This document shows positions 1-13,987 of a stretch of DNA of 64,000 nt, in pieces. The position numbers and the translations under genes were made by a program. The stretch spans positions 372,001 to 436,000 of the forward strand of contig NW_004775939.1 in the NCBI RefSeq assembly GCF_000247815.1. The letters are read 5' to 3'. Within the stretch, counting starts at the first letter, position 1. Each line of letters opens with the position of its first letter. Source of the DNA: Ficedula albicollis. Taxonomy: Eukaryota > Chordata > Aves > Passeriformes > Muscicapidae. The notes beneath the pieces were generated by a model. The model did not search any database, was not told the DNA's origin, and saw nothing but the letters and a program-made list of their open reading frames with translations.

Positions 1-3000
1 CTGTGGCAATGCTTCTTGACCAGGTGAAAAGTCTTTGTCATAATAATATGCAGCATCTCTTATTCTTTTCCTCCTTCTTCCCTCAAAGAAAGAAAGAAAG
101 AAAAGACCAGTGTTTTTTTCTGTAAGAGATATCTGTTGCTAACACTCTTCTCTTGTTTGAGAAGCAAGGAATTAAAAGAATTAAAAAGAAACAACAAGGA
201 TACGTTTGAAATGAAAATAGAAAAATTGCCTTGAGGAACACGTGACATGTTAACTCTTCATAGCACTAATTTAAAGGCATAGACACTATATATCTAAATA
301 CTGAAGGAATTCTCAGGTGGAATTTAGAAAGAATGCTTGTAATTGCCTGTGGGTAATTTTGCCAGAGAAAAGCTCCAAACTGCTGACACCTGCAATAAAT
401 AACTGCATACAGATACGTAAATTTTAGTCATAATATTTTCTAAATGGTTCTAACAGCCTCCTGAGCAATGTGCAATTCAGAGTTATGTTCCAAGCATCAG
501 GGGTTATAAGAGTGAGGATCAAGATACTTCACGTGAGATCAATGACCAAGAGAGTATCTTTCGAGTGAAAATAATGAAAGGTTCTGAGAGAAAATGTCCC
601 TTGGGATTAAGGGATTCAGAACTCTGCAATGTAAGTGAAACATCATTTACAGTGAATTTCATCTGAGCAATACAGACGACTACACCAGGTAGTAACAGCA
701 CAAAATATAAAATGAGTTGGAGGGAGGGTTGTGACTGATTTTGCAGATGATGAGGAGGTAATTATTTGTCCTCTAAGTTAGCATGTAAAAATTATATAGA
801 ATGATGAAAAATAAACAAATTGCAGAGAAATGTGGACAACTGCGGTTAGGACTGCAGGAAATAATCTTAGCAGGTAAAGTGAGATGTGCCTGGTATTCAC
901 TTCACTAACTGTCAAATTTACACCAACAGACTCCGGAGTTTGTCACTTAGGATAACAATAACACAGACACCTTGCTAGGAAGGTAATGCCTTCCTTATGT
1001 GGTCCTGCCTGTCCCAAATGCCCACTGTTGCCCTAAACTCTAGAAAAAGACAAGCTTTTTACTCTGTGTCTGTGGATAACCACCAGTTAAGATGAGCCCT
1101 CTGCTTGACCACTTGACTACTCCCACAATACTAATCAAGATTAAAAGCAGCATGGAACTGAACAGACCTGAAGCAGACACTTTTAAACATACTTTTGGAA
1201 AAGCTTTCTTTTGAATACACCAAAATCAGATAGATATTTTTTCTTCCACTTTATAATTTCACATATTAATGTTGTAACATTTGTGAACTATTTTACAAAT
1301 GCTGAAAATACTTGATTGGTTACTGCATTTTTCTCTGCTGCAGCCCATATGGGAAGCTAAAATTATTGAGGATAGGATGGGGTAAGGAGCACCAAAAAGA
1401 GCAATTTGTGAGACCCTGCAGGTTTGTAATGTCACCATTAATTTCCTGGTAAACTGCAAAATGCACTAAAACCAAATCTAAGTCATCTTATTCCCTTTCT
1501 GTGGTCTTCAGTTTGATCATATAAACACAAAGGGCCTATTTATTGCCATATACAACCTGTATTAGGTTATGATGATGCTTCCAGATATCAATGTCAGTGT
1601 CCCATTGGTCTTAACAATAAAGAAATAAGCTATGATGAAAGAAACTCCACATGTTGAGGAGCTCAGACTTGAACTGGTGCACCTGAAGACAGAAATGTAT
1701 TCTGGTGCTCTGAAAAATTTCCCTTTTGTTCACAATGTCATACATTTACACTTCAGTTGTTTATTTTTCAAATAGCCTACAAACTGCTACTACTCTTTGA
1801 CTCCTTCTGACTCCACGGCCAATTAACTTGGAAAAGTAATGAATCTGACATTATCTACATTGGTCCTTCATCTGCAGTTGTAATGTAAAATACGACCTGG
1901 TTGTTGTAATAGCAGGATACACAAGCTTGGAACAGAGGTCTGCAGCTTTTAGAGAAGAAGGAATGATAGCAAACACATCTATAGTAGTTGAACTATGTCT
2001 TCACTTGGCTTTGGTTAGTTGTAGGAGGTAAGTACTTTGTATGCTGAAGTTGAACAACTTAGAATATTGGTTACTGTTTAACTTGTGAATTAGTCAGTTC
2101 ATGCAGAAGATTTCACACATTAGGGCAGGTGCTGATTAACCCTAAAGCTTATCTTCACATAAAGAATATTGGGTAAGTCCTGCTTTCTGAATACAGTGAG
2201 CAAACAAAAACCAGACGTACAAAACCCCTTATAATGAGGTAAGCCCGACCATGTGTAATGAAAAACTAAAATGTTATTTTAAAGGCACTGGAGATATTTA
2301 TTTCTCTGTTCTCAGATTATTGTAATATGAAGGATTCTTTCACCATTTTTGATATAAATATATTTGGAATTTAAACCACTGCCTCTTGGAAAATTGAATA
2401 GGGTTTTTTTTTCCTAATTTGAATTAGTAAGTATTTAAATTATTAAGTTATTAGAGGTCCTGCAACAGTTCATATCACTTGAAATTTCATATTTGGTAAA
2501 TATACATACATGATATATACAAAATTATTCATCCAACTCTAGAAGTGTAAAATTTACTGACATACAAGACTGCCCAGATTGGGTCGAACTGAAAATTTAT
2601 TTCTCCTGGTGCACAGTGTCTCCTGGCCATAAATGGAAGCGTAAAAACTTGCCAAGCACATAGGAAACTCACTGCCACTATTTCCTGAATCAGAAAAGTT
2701 TCCCATGATTGAGCAATCCCCAATGGATTTTTGATTCATCAACTTGTTTCATCTGCCCTTATATCTCCAATAGTTTTTATTATTCATCGTATCCTTTGAC
2801 TAAGAATGATATCACAGGTAGCAGCCTCTGCTGTATGAAGAACCACCTCCATTTAATTTGCTTTAAATGCCACTCTTAACCACTTCCCTTGATATCTCCC
2901 TGCCCTGGATAAGTCAGCAAGATAACTTTATTTACTTTCTCCCTTCAAAGCACAGTTCTGCAGACCTCCGTCTCTCCTCTTAAATTATCATTTTCAGAAC

Positions 3001-3463
3001 TGAAGAGTCAAAATTTCTGCCATCACTCCTCTAACAAAAGTCTTTCCAGGGCTTTAATCATCTTGTCACCATTTATCAATAACTATTCCTGTTAGAATTG
3101 CAAACAAAAGTCCTGGATGGTGATATCTGCACACTTGGGTAAAATGCAGATTAAACATTTCTGTCAGATTATCAATTAAAGGTTTCAACAGATGCTAAGA
3201 AGGGACGAGATGTGTTACACCAGTGATTAAGTACACATTGCACACTGATGGAACAGTGTGAGGAATGAGGAAATCAGTGTGAGTATGAAAATAAGGAAGG
3301 AATTATACCAAAAATGCATTGTAGTTGTTTTTCATCCCTATTAAAGGACATAAGAAGATGAAACCAGTCAAGCTTTTAACAACATTTTTCATTTTCTTTT
3401 CAAGGTCAATATAAATTTTGTTGTTACAATCAGTGGACAATACAATCTTTTTCCTATTTATTT
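1..3463. other. Unique AT-rich non-coding sequence
   Basis: No exon, RNA gene or transposon could be recognised. Open frames are short (under 70 codons) and without family resemblance. A small (AAAG)n run occurs near 86-105. Confidence 0.6.
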
Positions 3464-3715
3464 CAGAATCATAGAGCATGTGAGGCTGTCAGGGAGCTTT
3501 GGAGATTATCTAGTCTGAATTCTCTGCTTGAAGTGGGTGCAGGTAAGGCTCTCTTCACCTGAGTTTCTAATATCTCAAGGAATGGAGATGCACAACCTCT
3601 CTAGATAACACAGTATTTGATTATCCTCATGGTAAAAAAGCTTTCTTTTAGGATCTTATGCAATTTTGAGCATTCTCTGTGGACTAAGATATTCAACACA
3701 TGAAACAGTGTATTC
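3464..3715 (-). mobile_element. CR1 LINE 3' fragment
   Basis: The plus strand reads as the antisense of a CR1 tail: cagaatcatagag near the start, then a diverged block with cacaacctctct. A part resembling 'ctcatggtaaaaaag' follows, as in CR1 3' regions. It is old, diverged and non-coding. Confidence 0.7.
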
Positions 3716-5475
3716 TGATATTGATTGTTTTACCTTGAGCATGGGCAAAAAAACCCCTTACCTAGATTTGTTATTATGAAATGCTCATACCCCTTATTTA
3801 ACTTAAATTAAATAGATACTTCTACTTTTGGAATGGAACAGGAATTTTTGAATAATTCACCTGATTATTTTCCCCTCACCTCGTTCCTGAGGTACAACTT
3901 CTTTCTACTGATAATTCTACAGCAGTTTTCAATGTTCAGTTTCCTGGTAAGGGGAAAGGACTAGAGTGTTTTGATATGTTTGCTTTTAAATATATCTCTA
4001 TAAAAATGTAAAAGATTTTACATTATAGCTCTCATACATGTTACCTTTATGAGATACACTTCACACTCTGTGCTGTTACATTTTTTGTAGAAAACTTGGG
4101 GGTATGAAGGGTAGTTTTAATCCTGACTAACTATCTTAAGTCTGGATAAAGAACTTACACATATTTTGGCACAGTTTTCTTTAAACTTGCACTTTTCATA
4201 ACATCTGCAGTAAAACAAAGCTAAGCCTCCTTAAACTCCTTGTGAATCTAAAGTCTACAGAGATTAAAATTAAGAAACCAGCTCACTAGGTCCAAGCCAT
4301 CCCATAAACAACTTTTAAAAAATAATCTGGATTGCAAAATGTCAATTCTTGTAAACTAAATTTTGGGAATCAAATATTCCTGATGAGTGTATTTATGTAA
4401 GCAGAACTGAGCTCTTTCTATCTCTTCTGGATAACACTATACTTTTCTTCCCAGTAACATGAGACAAAATAGAAACATTATAACAGCAAATATTACTTAA
4501 TTTTAGCAAGTCAGCTTTGCACAAAAAAAAAATAAGGCAAACTAATAGTTATTAGAAGTTTCTGGGTGACCGTTCAATATAATTTAAAAAAATGTTACCC
4601 TAAGGCCAAATACATTTGGTTTTTCACACTCAACTCATGTTTCACAGAGTACACTGTTTCTCACAATTCTTCATCTCTTTTTGATACTTGTGAAAGAAGC
4701 CAGAATCAGAAGAGTACAACCAATTAAGAGGAAGATGTCAGAATATTGAAATACACTACCAGAAGAAATTTCCAATTTCAGTCAGAGAAAGTTTGATTCT
4801 GTTTAGACCTGAACTAAAAAATATGAACCAAACAAAAAAATCAACCAAACAAAACATGTCTAAAGACCCCTCAAAAACAAAAAACCAATCAACCCCAAGC
4901 CAACAAAAAAGCCAACATCAAAAAAACCCGCCAAATAAAATTCAAGCCCCAAACGTTCAAAGCTTATATAAATTTGATTTAGAGAGTTATCCCAGTTGAA
5001 AGAAGATTTTGGTCCTGATTTTAATGCTTAAAGAGCTGCAATTATAATTGAGTATACTGGATTTCTAAAAGGAATTTAATAAAATACTTGCTTCTTGCCA
5101 CTAAAGCTTCTATTAAATGCTGGAGCCATGTCAAAGTGGATCTGCATGCTTCATGAGCAACGCAAAAATCTGTATTTCTGTCCCGATTTCAGGTAGATGA
5201 AAGATGATGAGTAATTATCCAAACAGTCATACCCTTAAAGCCTGCAGTGCAATAAAGAGAATGATTAATCAAGCACATTGAGTGAGCCTGAAATCCCATT
5301 TGCAGCTTCATTTGCTGAGGACAAAAAAAGAGGTGAGCAATATCTTATGATTTCTGCGAAAGTTGTGCTACTACATGCTCTATATGCAATAATACTTCCC
5401 TTTTCCTTTCCCTCCCAGCTGCTTGGACTTCTGATACTCTCTACATTGTCTTACCTCAGGGGCTCTCTTTTTACT
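3716..5475. other. Unique non-coding sequence with an A-rich patch
   Basis: No gene is recognised. An adenine-rich low-complexity patch lies at about 4814-4955 (aaacaaaa- and ccaa-type runs); its short open frame (N/Q/K/S-rich) is low complexity, not a gene. Confidence 0.55.
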
Positions 5476-7331
5476 CTTTCTTTTCTTTTCTTTTCTTTTC
5501 TTTTCTTTTCTTTTCTTTTCTTTTCTTTTCTTTTCTTTTCTTTTCTTTTCTTTTCTTTTCTTTTCTTTTCTTTTCTTTTCTTTTCTTTTCTTTTCTTTTC
5601 TTTTCTTTTCTTTTCTTTTCTTTTCTTTTCTTTTCTTTTCTTTTCTTTTCTTTTCTTTTCTTTTCTTTTCTTTTCTTTTCTTTTCTTTTCTTTTCTTTTC
5701 TTTTCTTTTCTTTTCTTTTCTTTTCTTTTCTTTTCTTTTCTTTTCTTTTCTTTTCTTTTCTTTTCTTTTCTTTTCTTTTCTTTTCTTTTCTTTTCTTTTC
5801 TTTTCTTTTCTTTTCTTTTCTTTTCTTTTCTTTTCTTTTCTTTTCTTTTCTTTTCTTTTCTTTTCTTTTCTTTTCTTTTCTTTTCTTTTCTTTTCTTTTC
5901 TTTTCTTTTCTTTTCTTTTCTTTTCTTTTCTTTTCTTTTCTTTTCTTTTCTTTTCTTTTCTTTTCTTTTCTTTTCTTTTCTTTTCTTTTCTTTTCTTTTC
6001 TTTTCTTTTCTTTTCTTTTCTTTTCTTTTCTTTTCTTTTCTTTTCTTTTCTTTTCTTTTCTTTTCTTTTCTTTTCTTTTCTTTTCTTTTCTTTTCTTTTC
6101 TTTTCTTTTCTTTTCTTTTCTTTTCTTTTCTTTTCTTTTCTTTTCTTTTCTTTTCTTTTCTTTTCTTTTCTTTTCTTTTCTTTTCTTTTCTTTTCTTTTC
6201 TTTTCTTTTCTTTTCTTTTCTTTTCTTTTCTTTTCTTTTCTTTTCTTTTCTTTTCTTTTCTTTTCTTTTCTTTTCTTTTCTTTTCTTTTCTTTTCTTTTC
6301 TTTTCTTTTCTTTTCTTTTCTTTTCTTTTCTTTTCTTTTCTTTTCTTTTCTTTTCTTTTCTTTTCTTTTCTTTTCTTTTCTTTTCTTTTCTTTTCTTTTC
6401 TTTTCTTTTCTTTTCTTTTCTTTTCTTTTCTTTTCTTTTCTTTTCTTTTCTTTTCTTTTCTTTTCTTTTCTTTTCTTTTCTTTTCTTTTCTTTTCTTTTC
6501 TTTTCTTTTCTTTTCTTTTCTTTTCTTTTCTTTTCTTTTCTTTTCTTTTCTTTTCTTTTCTTTTCTTTTCTTTTCTTTTCTTTTCTTTTCTTTTCTTTTC
6601 TTTTCTTTTCTTTTCTTTTCTTTTCTTTTCTTTTCTTTTCTTTTCTTTTCTTTTCTTTTCTTTTCTTTTCTTTTCTTTTCTTTTCTTTTCTTTTCTTTTC
6701 TTTTCTTTTCTTTTCTTTTCTTTTCTTTTCTTTTCTTTTCTTTTCTTTTCTTTTCTTTTCTTTTCTTTTCTTTTCTTTTCTTTTCTTTTCTTTTCTTTTC
6801 TTTTCTTTTCTTTTCTTTTCTTTTCTTTTCTTTTCTTTTCTTTTCTTTTCTTTTCTTTTCTTTTCTTTTCTTTTCTTTTCTTTTCTTTTCTTTTCTTTTC
6901 TTTTCTTTTCTTTTCTTTTCTTTTCTTTTCTTTTCTTTTCTTTTCTTTTCTTTTCTTTTCTTTTCTTTTCTTTTCTTTTCTTTTCTTTTCTTTTCTTTTC
7001 TTTTCTTTTCTTTTCTTTTCTTTTCTTTTCTTTTCTTTTCTTTTCTTTTCTTTTCTTTTCTTTTCTTTTCTTTTCTTTTCTTTTCTTTTCTTTTCTTTTC
7101 TTTTCTTTTCTTTTCTTTTCTTTTCTTTTCTTTTCTTTTCTTTTCTTTTCTTTTCTTTTCTTTTCTTTTCTTTTCTTTTCTTTTCTTTTCTTTTCTTTTC
7201 TTTTCTTTTCTTTTCTTTTCTTTTCTTTTCTTTTCTTTTCTTTTCTTTTCTTTTCTTTTCTTTTCTTTTCTTTTCTTTTCTTTTCTTTTCTTTTCTTTTC
7301 TTTTCTTTTCTTTTCTTTCTTTTTCTTTTTC
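5476..7331. repeat. (TTTTC)n pentanucleotide array, 367 perfect copies
   Basis: Positions 5481-7315 are 1835 bases of perfect TTTTC repeats (AAAAG on the other strand), with slightly imperfect edges (ctttc left; tttct and ttttt right). The array is open in both strands only because its 15-nt translation period lacks stops. The FLFFS and KRKEK reading frames are not genes. Confidence 0.98.
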
Positions 7332-7818
7332 ATGACCCTGTCTGTCCCCAGCTGTACTCTTCCGCAAATAGCCTGTACGAACTACTGGTTGGTTAACTTT
7401 TGCAAGTTAACCAAACACTATTTTGAAGGAACAGTCAATTTCTAAAAAATGCTTAAGCTGTCTGAGGAAGAAATAGTATTCAAATTCTAAGTAGTCTAAG
7501 CAGGTCAATATCAACATCAGGTATATATTTGAAGGGAAACCTTTTCTTCCACTTGATTTGATGTAAAGATTTAGTTCAGACATCTTACCTCCAGTCCAAG
7601 ATGGACTTCAGATACTTAAGTGGTGTTGCTGTTCAGAAAACCTATCTGCCAATTAACTTGAAAGCCCACGAATTTCATAGGCACTCCAGATTTTGCTATA
7701 AAGGCATCTAAAACCTGATTTACGTGTAGAATCAGGAGCATCTTGGTCTCAGCCAGGAGACCTCATCTCCTGGCTATGTACCTAACTCTGATGAAAAGTG
7801 TAATCTTGCATAAGTTTC

Positions 7819-7884
7819 CATGCATGGCTTCATCCTTCGTTTCCATCCCAGCATGCATGGTTTCATCCTTCGTTTCCATCCCAG
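7819..7884. repeat. 33-bp tandem repeat, two copies
   Basis: Copies at 7819-7851 and 7852-7884 differ at one base (catgcatggc versus catgcatggt). Each holds an ATGCAT palindrome. Confidence 0.9.
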
Positions 7885-10800
7885 CAAACACTAAATCAAA
7901 CTCCATGCAAGGTGCAGAAATCAAGCATGATATGTAAAACAGAGAAGAAGTCACAGGGAAACAACTATTCAGTTCTTATCAGCTGCAGTTTAAATCCATC
8001 TTCCTTACTACTGCAGCAAGTGCTGCAGCCAGCAGATCAGCAAGGGTTGGTGGGCTGCATGCTGAGTCCTTCCACCCTCATTCCTTTTAGCCCAAAAAGA
8101 CAGAAGGTACCTGGCTTTGAGAGGCTCTGGGAGTGTGAAAACTAGTCTAGCTTTGCAAAATCCCATAGGTAGGGGGAATGAAAATCTGACTGACACATAA
8201 ACAAGGATTTCTCAGCTGTGGAAGTAAAGGAAGAGGAAAGCAGAACATATAACAAATCATCTGCAGAAAGGGAATGTCTTGACATATAAGGGGACCTCCC
8301 TAGCTCCTCTGGTTCTTTTGAAGCATTTTATACTCCTTTTCTGGGACAAGTCAGCATTTGACTGACCTTGAAATCAACTTCTGTCTCATCAGAGGATCAC
8401 CCTTCAGAAACACAAACTTGAACGGAAAATGGCCCTGCTTTCCCTGGCAACAAAAACGGCTCCAGAACTTACACAATGACTTTGTAAAACAAAGTTTGGA
8501 AAACAAAACTTTGTCCAAACACATAAATACGGAGTCTGGTATGATTCTCCAGAGACAGATTTGAAGAGACACGTTCTGGTGGGCCACTAGTTTGATTTTG
8601 AGCAAAATGAAGCTTGGAAGCACCAAAACACTTGCTGCTCCCTTTAAGAGATAAATGTTGGTAAACCTACCTTGAAACTCCAGCCAAGGAGTTGTTATCA
8701 CAGCAACATTAGTAATCATTATCAGATGTGTGAAGAAATGTTTCCTAAACTTTCTCTTTTTCTAATGTAAACCAAATGTTATTCTCCTTACCAGTGGGAT
8801 AAATAATGTGATATTTTTCTTTTGTAACAGGACTATCAGTTGTATGCTTAATTAAATTAATTTCTTTCTGCAGAAAAGTTTTCTTCATTAAATTCATTGA
8901 AAATATTACTACAAAAATCGCACATTGCACAAGTATTTCTTCTCCAGTGTAGCTGAGACATTCACTACAACAAATAAAACAGGAAAACAAGATCTTCAGT
9001 CCAACCTCTTCCATACATTTTCCAAACCAAAATGACTTTGGAAGCCTGCTTTTAAACAAGGGTCTTGTAGCAGCCTAGAAAATAGCCAACATTTCTTATG
9101 CATTGATATGTCTAATTTCTCATCTTCTTTACAGACATTGCCCAGCTCTGTAAATAAAGCACCTCTCCTCTTTGCTGCTATCACTTCAGTATTTTTGACC
9201 TGACTGATGCTCTTTTGTTAAATATTACCAGTTCCGGGTATTAACCGCAAATTTTTGTAGGAGAAGATTTAAAAAGCATTGGGAGCAAAGGGGCAATTAT
9301 TTACATCCTCAGTAGAATGAGCATTAACTTCTTTGTCTATGTCTGTTCCTCACACAGTCCAGAGGCTATGGGCACACTCTTTATGATTCAGCCCAGTCCT
9401 AGAGCTGAGGAATTATTTTTAAGGTACTGCCCACAACTAATTACTAAAGATTTCTGTATTTGGAATCATCTTAGTGTCACATGAACTTTCCAGCCACACC
9501 TGAGAGGACGTTACTAAGATGACTTCTAAAATCTCCAGCTTCATTCTGCTCTCTGAAATGTTTGGGGTGTGCTGCTTGCAGGTTTATGGGTCTCTGCGTT
9601 AAAGACTGGCTTGAGAGAGCTACCCAAACTGGCTGTGGGTAAAGGGTGCTATGCTGCAAGCCAAGCAGAGGTGTGGAACCCAAGACCTATATTGTCTCAA
9701 TTTGAGTATTCCAAAGTGGAGTGCTGGAATCACCCGTCTAAAGTTTAAAGAAAAATTGTGTTGCCCTCTCAGGTCCTCACAGAACTAGTTGGAACTGGTG
9801 TCTTTCAGTTTCTCCCACGACAAAAGAAGACAATTTTGTCAGGTAATGTGTGCCAACCTCTCTTCTGTCTCCATCTGCATCAAGGGGGAACCTTCCAGCG
9901 CCTAGAAATTGCATCACATGGTTGCCTGAAGCCCTCCTTATTGGGACCTATCTAAACATTCCTTTTCCTGGTCTGAAAAATGAGATGTAGACATGCCTAT
10001 ATTTATGTGATACAATAGGCACGTGAAAGAGACAATAAACTTCTTTGTGTGCAATGCCTAAGCAGTCTTCTGATAAGATTGCTATCAACAGCCTCCTTTT
10101 CCATATGGGAAAACTTACAGCTGGAAAAAAAGGTCTGCATGTAGAAAACCCAAAATATACAGAAGGATAATGAGTGTCTCAATGTTGCTTCCAGATCTGA
10201 AGCAACTCTAAAATATTCTGTCAGCTCTGCTGACTTTCTCTTAATCTGACCTTTAAAGGATGTTTAAAATTCAACAGCAGCTGAATTGCTGAATTTCTTG
10301 GATTAAAAAATGTCAGCATTGACTGGTTTTTGCTTGCATACTTTCTCTATGAAATGTAATTATTTGGTAATTTAGTAGTAGTATGAGTCCAGCTATGTAT
10401 TGACTCAATTGTAATCACCACCAGAATCTGAAAACATAGTGTGTCATTCCTGTTTTAGCAGGAGGTCACAGCAGCTGGTGCTAGCAGTAGCTCTGGCTAA
10501 GTCCAGACTTGTTTATTTTTTCAATTTGCAATGAAACATAATATTACAGTGGCATGGCTTTCTCTCTCAGCTTCTTATCTTAGATGAGATCTCAGAAGGG
10601 AAAGTCTTTTGGCAAATATTTATACATACATACAGAATATTGACTCTGGCCCTAATTTTAAACATGGATTCTCCCTTTTTTGCCACAGACACTTTGTTTA
10701 CACTACACAATTTGTATTTTGTTCTCATAATTACAGAAAAGGGCAATGAACCACTGAACAGGAAAACAGCTTTTATGATCTTGTTAAGAGAACTGCATAA

Positions 10801-11400
10801 TGAGGTGATTTCCTCAGAACAAACCTATGACACATTCATATTTATCTTCAGTGAATCATGTTGTAGGCAAAAGTTTTTGTCCACAGAACTAGATAGGAGA
10901 TCTCTACCATACACATGAATAAGAAAAAAAAGGTCAACATGTTGGTGCTATATGACAACAAGGCTGGATGATGACCTTTGTGGGAAAGGTCCAGGCAGAC
11001 AGCTTGCTGGAAAAGCAGCTGTCCAGCTGAGCACTATCCAACACTGCAGGACACCACTTAAAAGAGTTTTCAGCAGATAAGAAAAGGATGAAGTTAAGGA
11101 GTATTGGTGAAGGTAAGGGTATTGGAGATGAATAGGGTTAGGAACATGTCTTTGTTCACATGCCTATGTTCACAATAACCTACTGTGGAAATTGTAAGTG
11201 GAAATTAAAAAAAAAGTTAAGTGAAAAAACAATCAATCAATTACATTCAAATTACGTCGTATCATGAATGAAGGAGAGAGGGGAAATGGCCACTTGCCTT
11301 GGAGAAGCTCTTTCTCATCACCAAAGCATGACATTTCTGATCTCCCAGTCCTGATTCTGAGGGGAAACTGGCAAGATACATTCAGACAAGGAACCCTCAA
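7885..11400. other. Non-coding sequence, nothing recognised
   Basis: Open frames of up to about 120 codons occur on both strands but have no recognisable family, no consistent splice context and no codon bias that I can see. No transposon was recognised. Confidence 0.5.
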
Positions 11401-11403
11401 GCT

Positions 11404-12209
11404 TCTGCTGGGCTTGTGTGGCAAGGTTTGGGTAACCTGGGGTGGGGAGGACGTTGGGGTGGTTTCTGTGAGAAGCTGCCACCACAGCCAGTGCCAGACA
11501 GCTCGGTGATGGACCAGCTGCCAACCAGTGCTGAGCCCATGAGAAACAGCAGCAGCACCCCAGGGATACTGCACTCAGGAAAGGTTGAACCACAGCTGCA
11601 CAGAGATCCCCCCAGAGCCTTGAAGTAAGCTGTGACCCCATGGAGAACAGGCTGGATGGAGCAGGCTGCTGTTAGCCTTTGGAGAGGAGCCCAGACAGGG
11701 TCAGGTTTACTGGCAACACCCACGGGGGCCCCAAGCTGGAGCAGTCTGTCCTGAGGAGCTGCACCCTACACAGAGGACCTGCACTGCAGGAGGGTTATTC
11801 CATGTGGTTGGGAACCCATGCTAGAGCAAGGGAAGAGCATGAGGAAGAAGGAGCAGCCCAGACATGTAAGAACTGATAGCAACCCTCAATCTCCCAAACT
11901 TCTTTGCCACTCACAGGGAGGAGATAAAGGATTTGGGAATGAAGTTCAGCTCAGAGAGAACAGAGGGGTGGGGCAATGTATTTTAATGTTTGTTTTTATT
12001 TCTTATTATCTTGATCTCTTTAATTAGCAATATATTAATTTATCTAAGTTTGTTTTGCCTTGACAGTAATTAGGAAGAGGTCTCCTAGTGGTTATCTTGA
12101 CTCATGATAACTCTGTCACTTTTCCCCCCTCACAACAATCCTTTTGAGAAGTAGGGGAGAGAGAGAAGTTTGTTGACAACCTGGTGGCCAGTCAGGGTCA
12201 ACTCACACA
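11404..12209 (+). mobile_element. Avian endogenous-retrovirus LTR (LTR A)
   Basis: About 800 bp resembles a common avian LTR type. The sequence 'gctggagcag' and degenerate G+C-rich segments with repeated 'gaccc'-like blocks (11480-11860) are followed by a T-rich 3' region with ttgttttgccttgacagt. A typical end reads cagtcagggtcaactcacaca. No internal retroviral gene is present, so it looks like a solo, diverged LTR. The family name is not certain. Confidence 0.6.
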
Positions 12210-13137
12210 ATGCTAATATCCATAACTTTATCAGATGATAAAAATCATTGAGTAAGATGGTGCTGGGGGAGGAGGGGGCAGGTATTTGCTGCATAGTAAT
12301 TCTCAGGTTTTTTATTCCCTGAGGTAAACATTCAATATACAGCTGTCCACTTGTCCTAACTCTTGTTTTATTCCCATTTGCTGGATCCCACCCTATTAAT
12401 TTGTGAATAATTCCTAGTCCTAACGTGTTTACTTGGAGGGGCTGTCTGCCAGCCCCTCAACAGCTTGGCCATGCACTGGAGACCCCTCAGCTGCTCTGCA
12501 GCACCATGGGCTTTATTTTGCAGTTGGTTGTGGAAGGTCTCCTCCTTTACCTGCAGTGAGGAATGGCTTCCATATCATCTGCTAGAACAGGTCCTGAGCA
12601 CAGAAGACAGCTCAGTTCCCATGGCAGCAGCCATAAAGTGTTTGGTGCCAGTCTTGTACCTATATTGTCAGCCCCCCTTTTGTGTCTGTGCTTTTGCAAG
12701 GGTTTCAGGAGATCACAGATGGAATGCTGGGTGCAAATCTGGTCTCCTTGTAACATATTTTTACAGACAGTTCTTAGGAGTGAGGTCTAACAGGCACATT
12801 CCTGTGGCTTTTCTTTTTCCTGTTTGGCATGGTATGGGCAGGGAAAGCCTCTTACAGATTTCAAAATGTTTAGACTTGTGGATGAGATTAGATGACAAAA
12901 TGTTAACACTTAAACAAAGAAATTAGTTTCTCTGTCATAAAATTCCTACCTATCAAAAGCCCAAAATTGAAGTTTTGTAATTTATTCTTTTCCTTGAAAC
13001 ATGTCAGCCTATAAACTCACCAGGAACTAAAGTTTGTAAGTTTCTAAATATGTATTTATACATTTATTTATTAATTATTAATTCATTTAAAGGGGTTTAT
13101 ATTCTTTGTTTTCGTAGATATTGTATGAGGCTTGTGT
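12210..13137. other. Sequence between two LTR remnants
   Basis: No retroviral protein motif was found. A 153-codon open frame (12465-12926, plus) has no recognisable domain and is treated as chance. Confidence 0.45.
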
Positions 13138-13533
13138 GTGGAAGTGTGAGGAGTCCTCCCTTTGAGGAGGAAGCACCTGTAGACCACACGTGATGAAGTG
13201 ACCATAAACCCCATCCCCCTGTGCCACTCTGGGGAGGAGGTGGAGAATTCAGCAGTGAAGCTAAGCGCAGGAAAGAGAGAGAGGTGGAGGAAGGGTGCTT
13301 TAAGGATGTAGCTTTTATTTCTCATTATCCTACTTTGATTTGTTAGGTAATAAATTCAATTAATTTCCCCATCTCGAGTCTGTTTTGCCCATGACAGCAA
13401 CTGCTGGGTGATCTCTCCTCCTGCCCTCCTCTTGCCTCGTGAACCTTTCATTACATTTCCTACCAGCTGCCCTGCTGAGGAACAGAAAAATAGAGTGGGA
13501 GGGCGGGCGTCCAGCCGGAGTCAACTAACCACA
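13138..13533 (+). mobile_element. Partial avian LTR of the same type (LTR B)
   Basis: It corresponds to the 3' half of the LTR type seen at 11404-12209, and is closer to the remembered consensus. It shows gtgtgaggagtcctcc, tttatttctcattatccta, taataaatt, gagtctgttttgccc and a terminal ccagccggagtcaac. The 5' half is missing, and no retroviral coding sequence lies between A and B. Confidence 0.65.
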
Positions 13534-13987
13534 GTGGTTTTTATATATTTATTTATTCAATATATAATTTTGCGGTAAGTAGTTTGCCACAAAATGTTTA
13601 ATGAAGTTTAATTCAGTTTTTCATCATAAAAGCTTTAAAGCTGACACACTAAGAAAATAAGGAAAAATTCAAAAATTTGTGAAAAAGATACGTTCTAATC
13701 TAAGGAAATATACCCAAAGTACAATTTGTATTTACTTTTGTAGCAATTATTTGAAAGGATCTCAGAAGCAGCCCTGCTAATTCATCAGCAAACCAAATTT
13801 TAGCAAAACAGATTCCGTGTATACAAGAAAAAGCCTTTCTGTCACAAACTTCTCTTTCCATTTGGTGAGAACATAGAGATCTAAACTTATGTAGAGAATT
13901 TCAGTCTGGGATGAGATCTTTAATGAGATCCAGATGATACACATCTTCATGTGTACGTAGAAGAGTCTTTTTAATGCAATTTTGAGT

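Noticed and set aside
5278..7367. Open frames of over 600 codons on both strands (FLFFS and KRKEK repeats)
   Set aside because: They are direct translations of the TTTTC array, which has no stop in several frames.
12465..12926. 153-codon plus-strand frame
   Set aside because: No recognisable domain, situated between two LTR remnants, overlapping frames of similar size on both strands.
11404..13533. A provirus bounded by LTR A and LTR B
   Set aside because: The two LTRs are diverged, B is truncated at its 5' side, and the roughly 0.9 kb between them shows no retroviral gene remnants.
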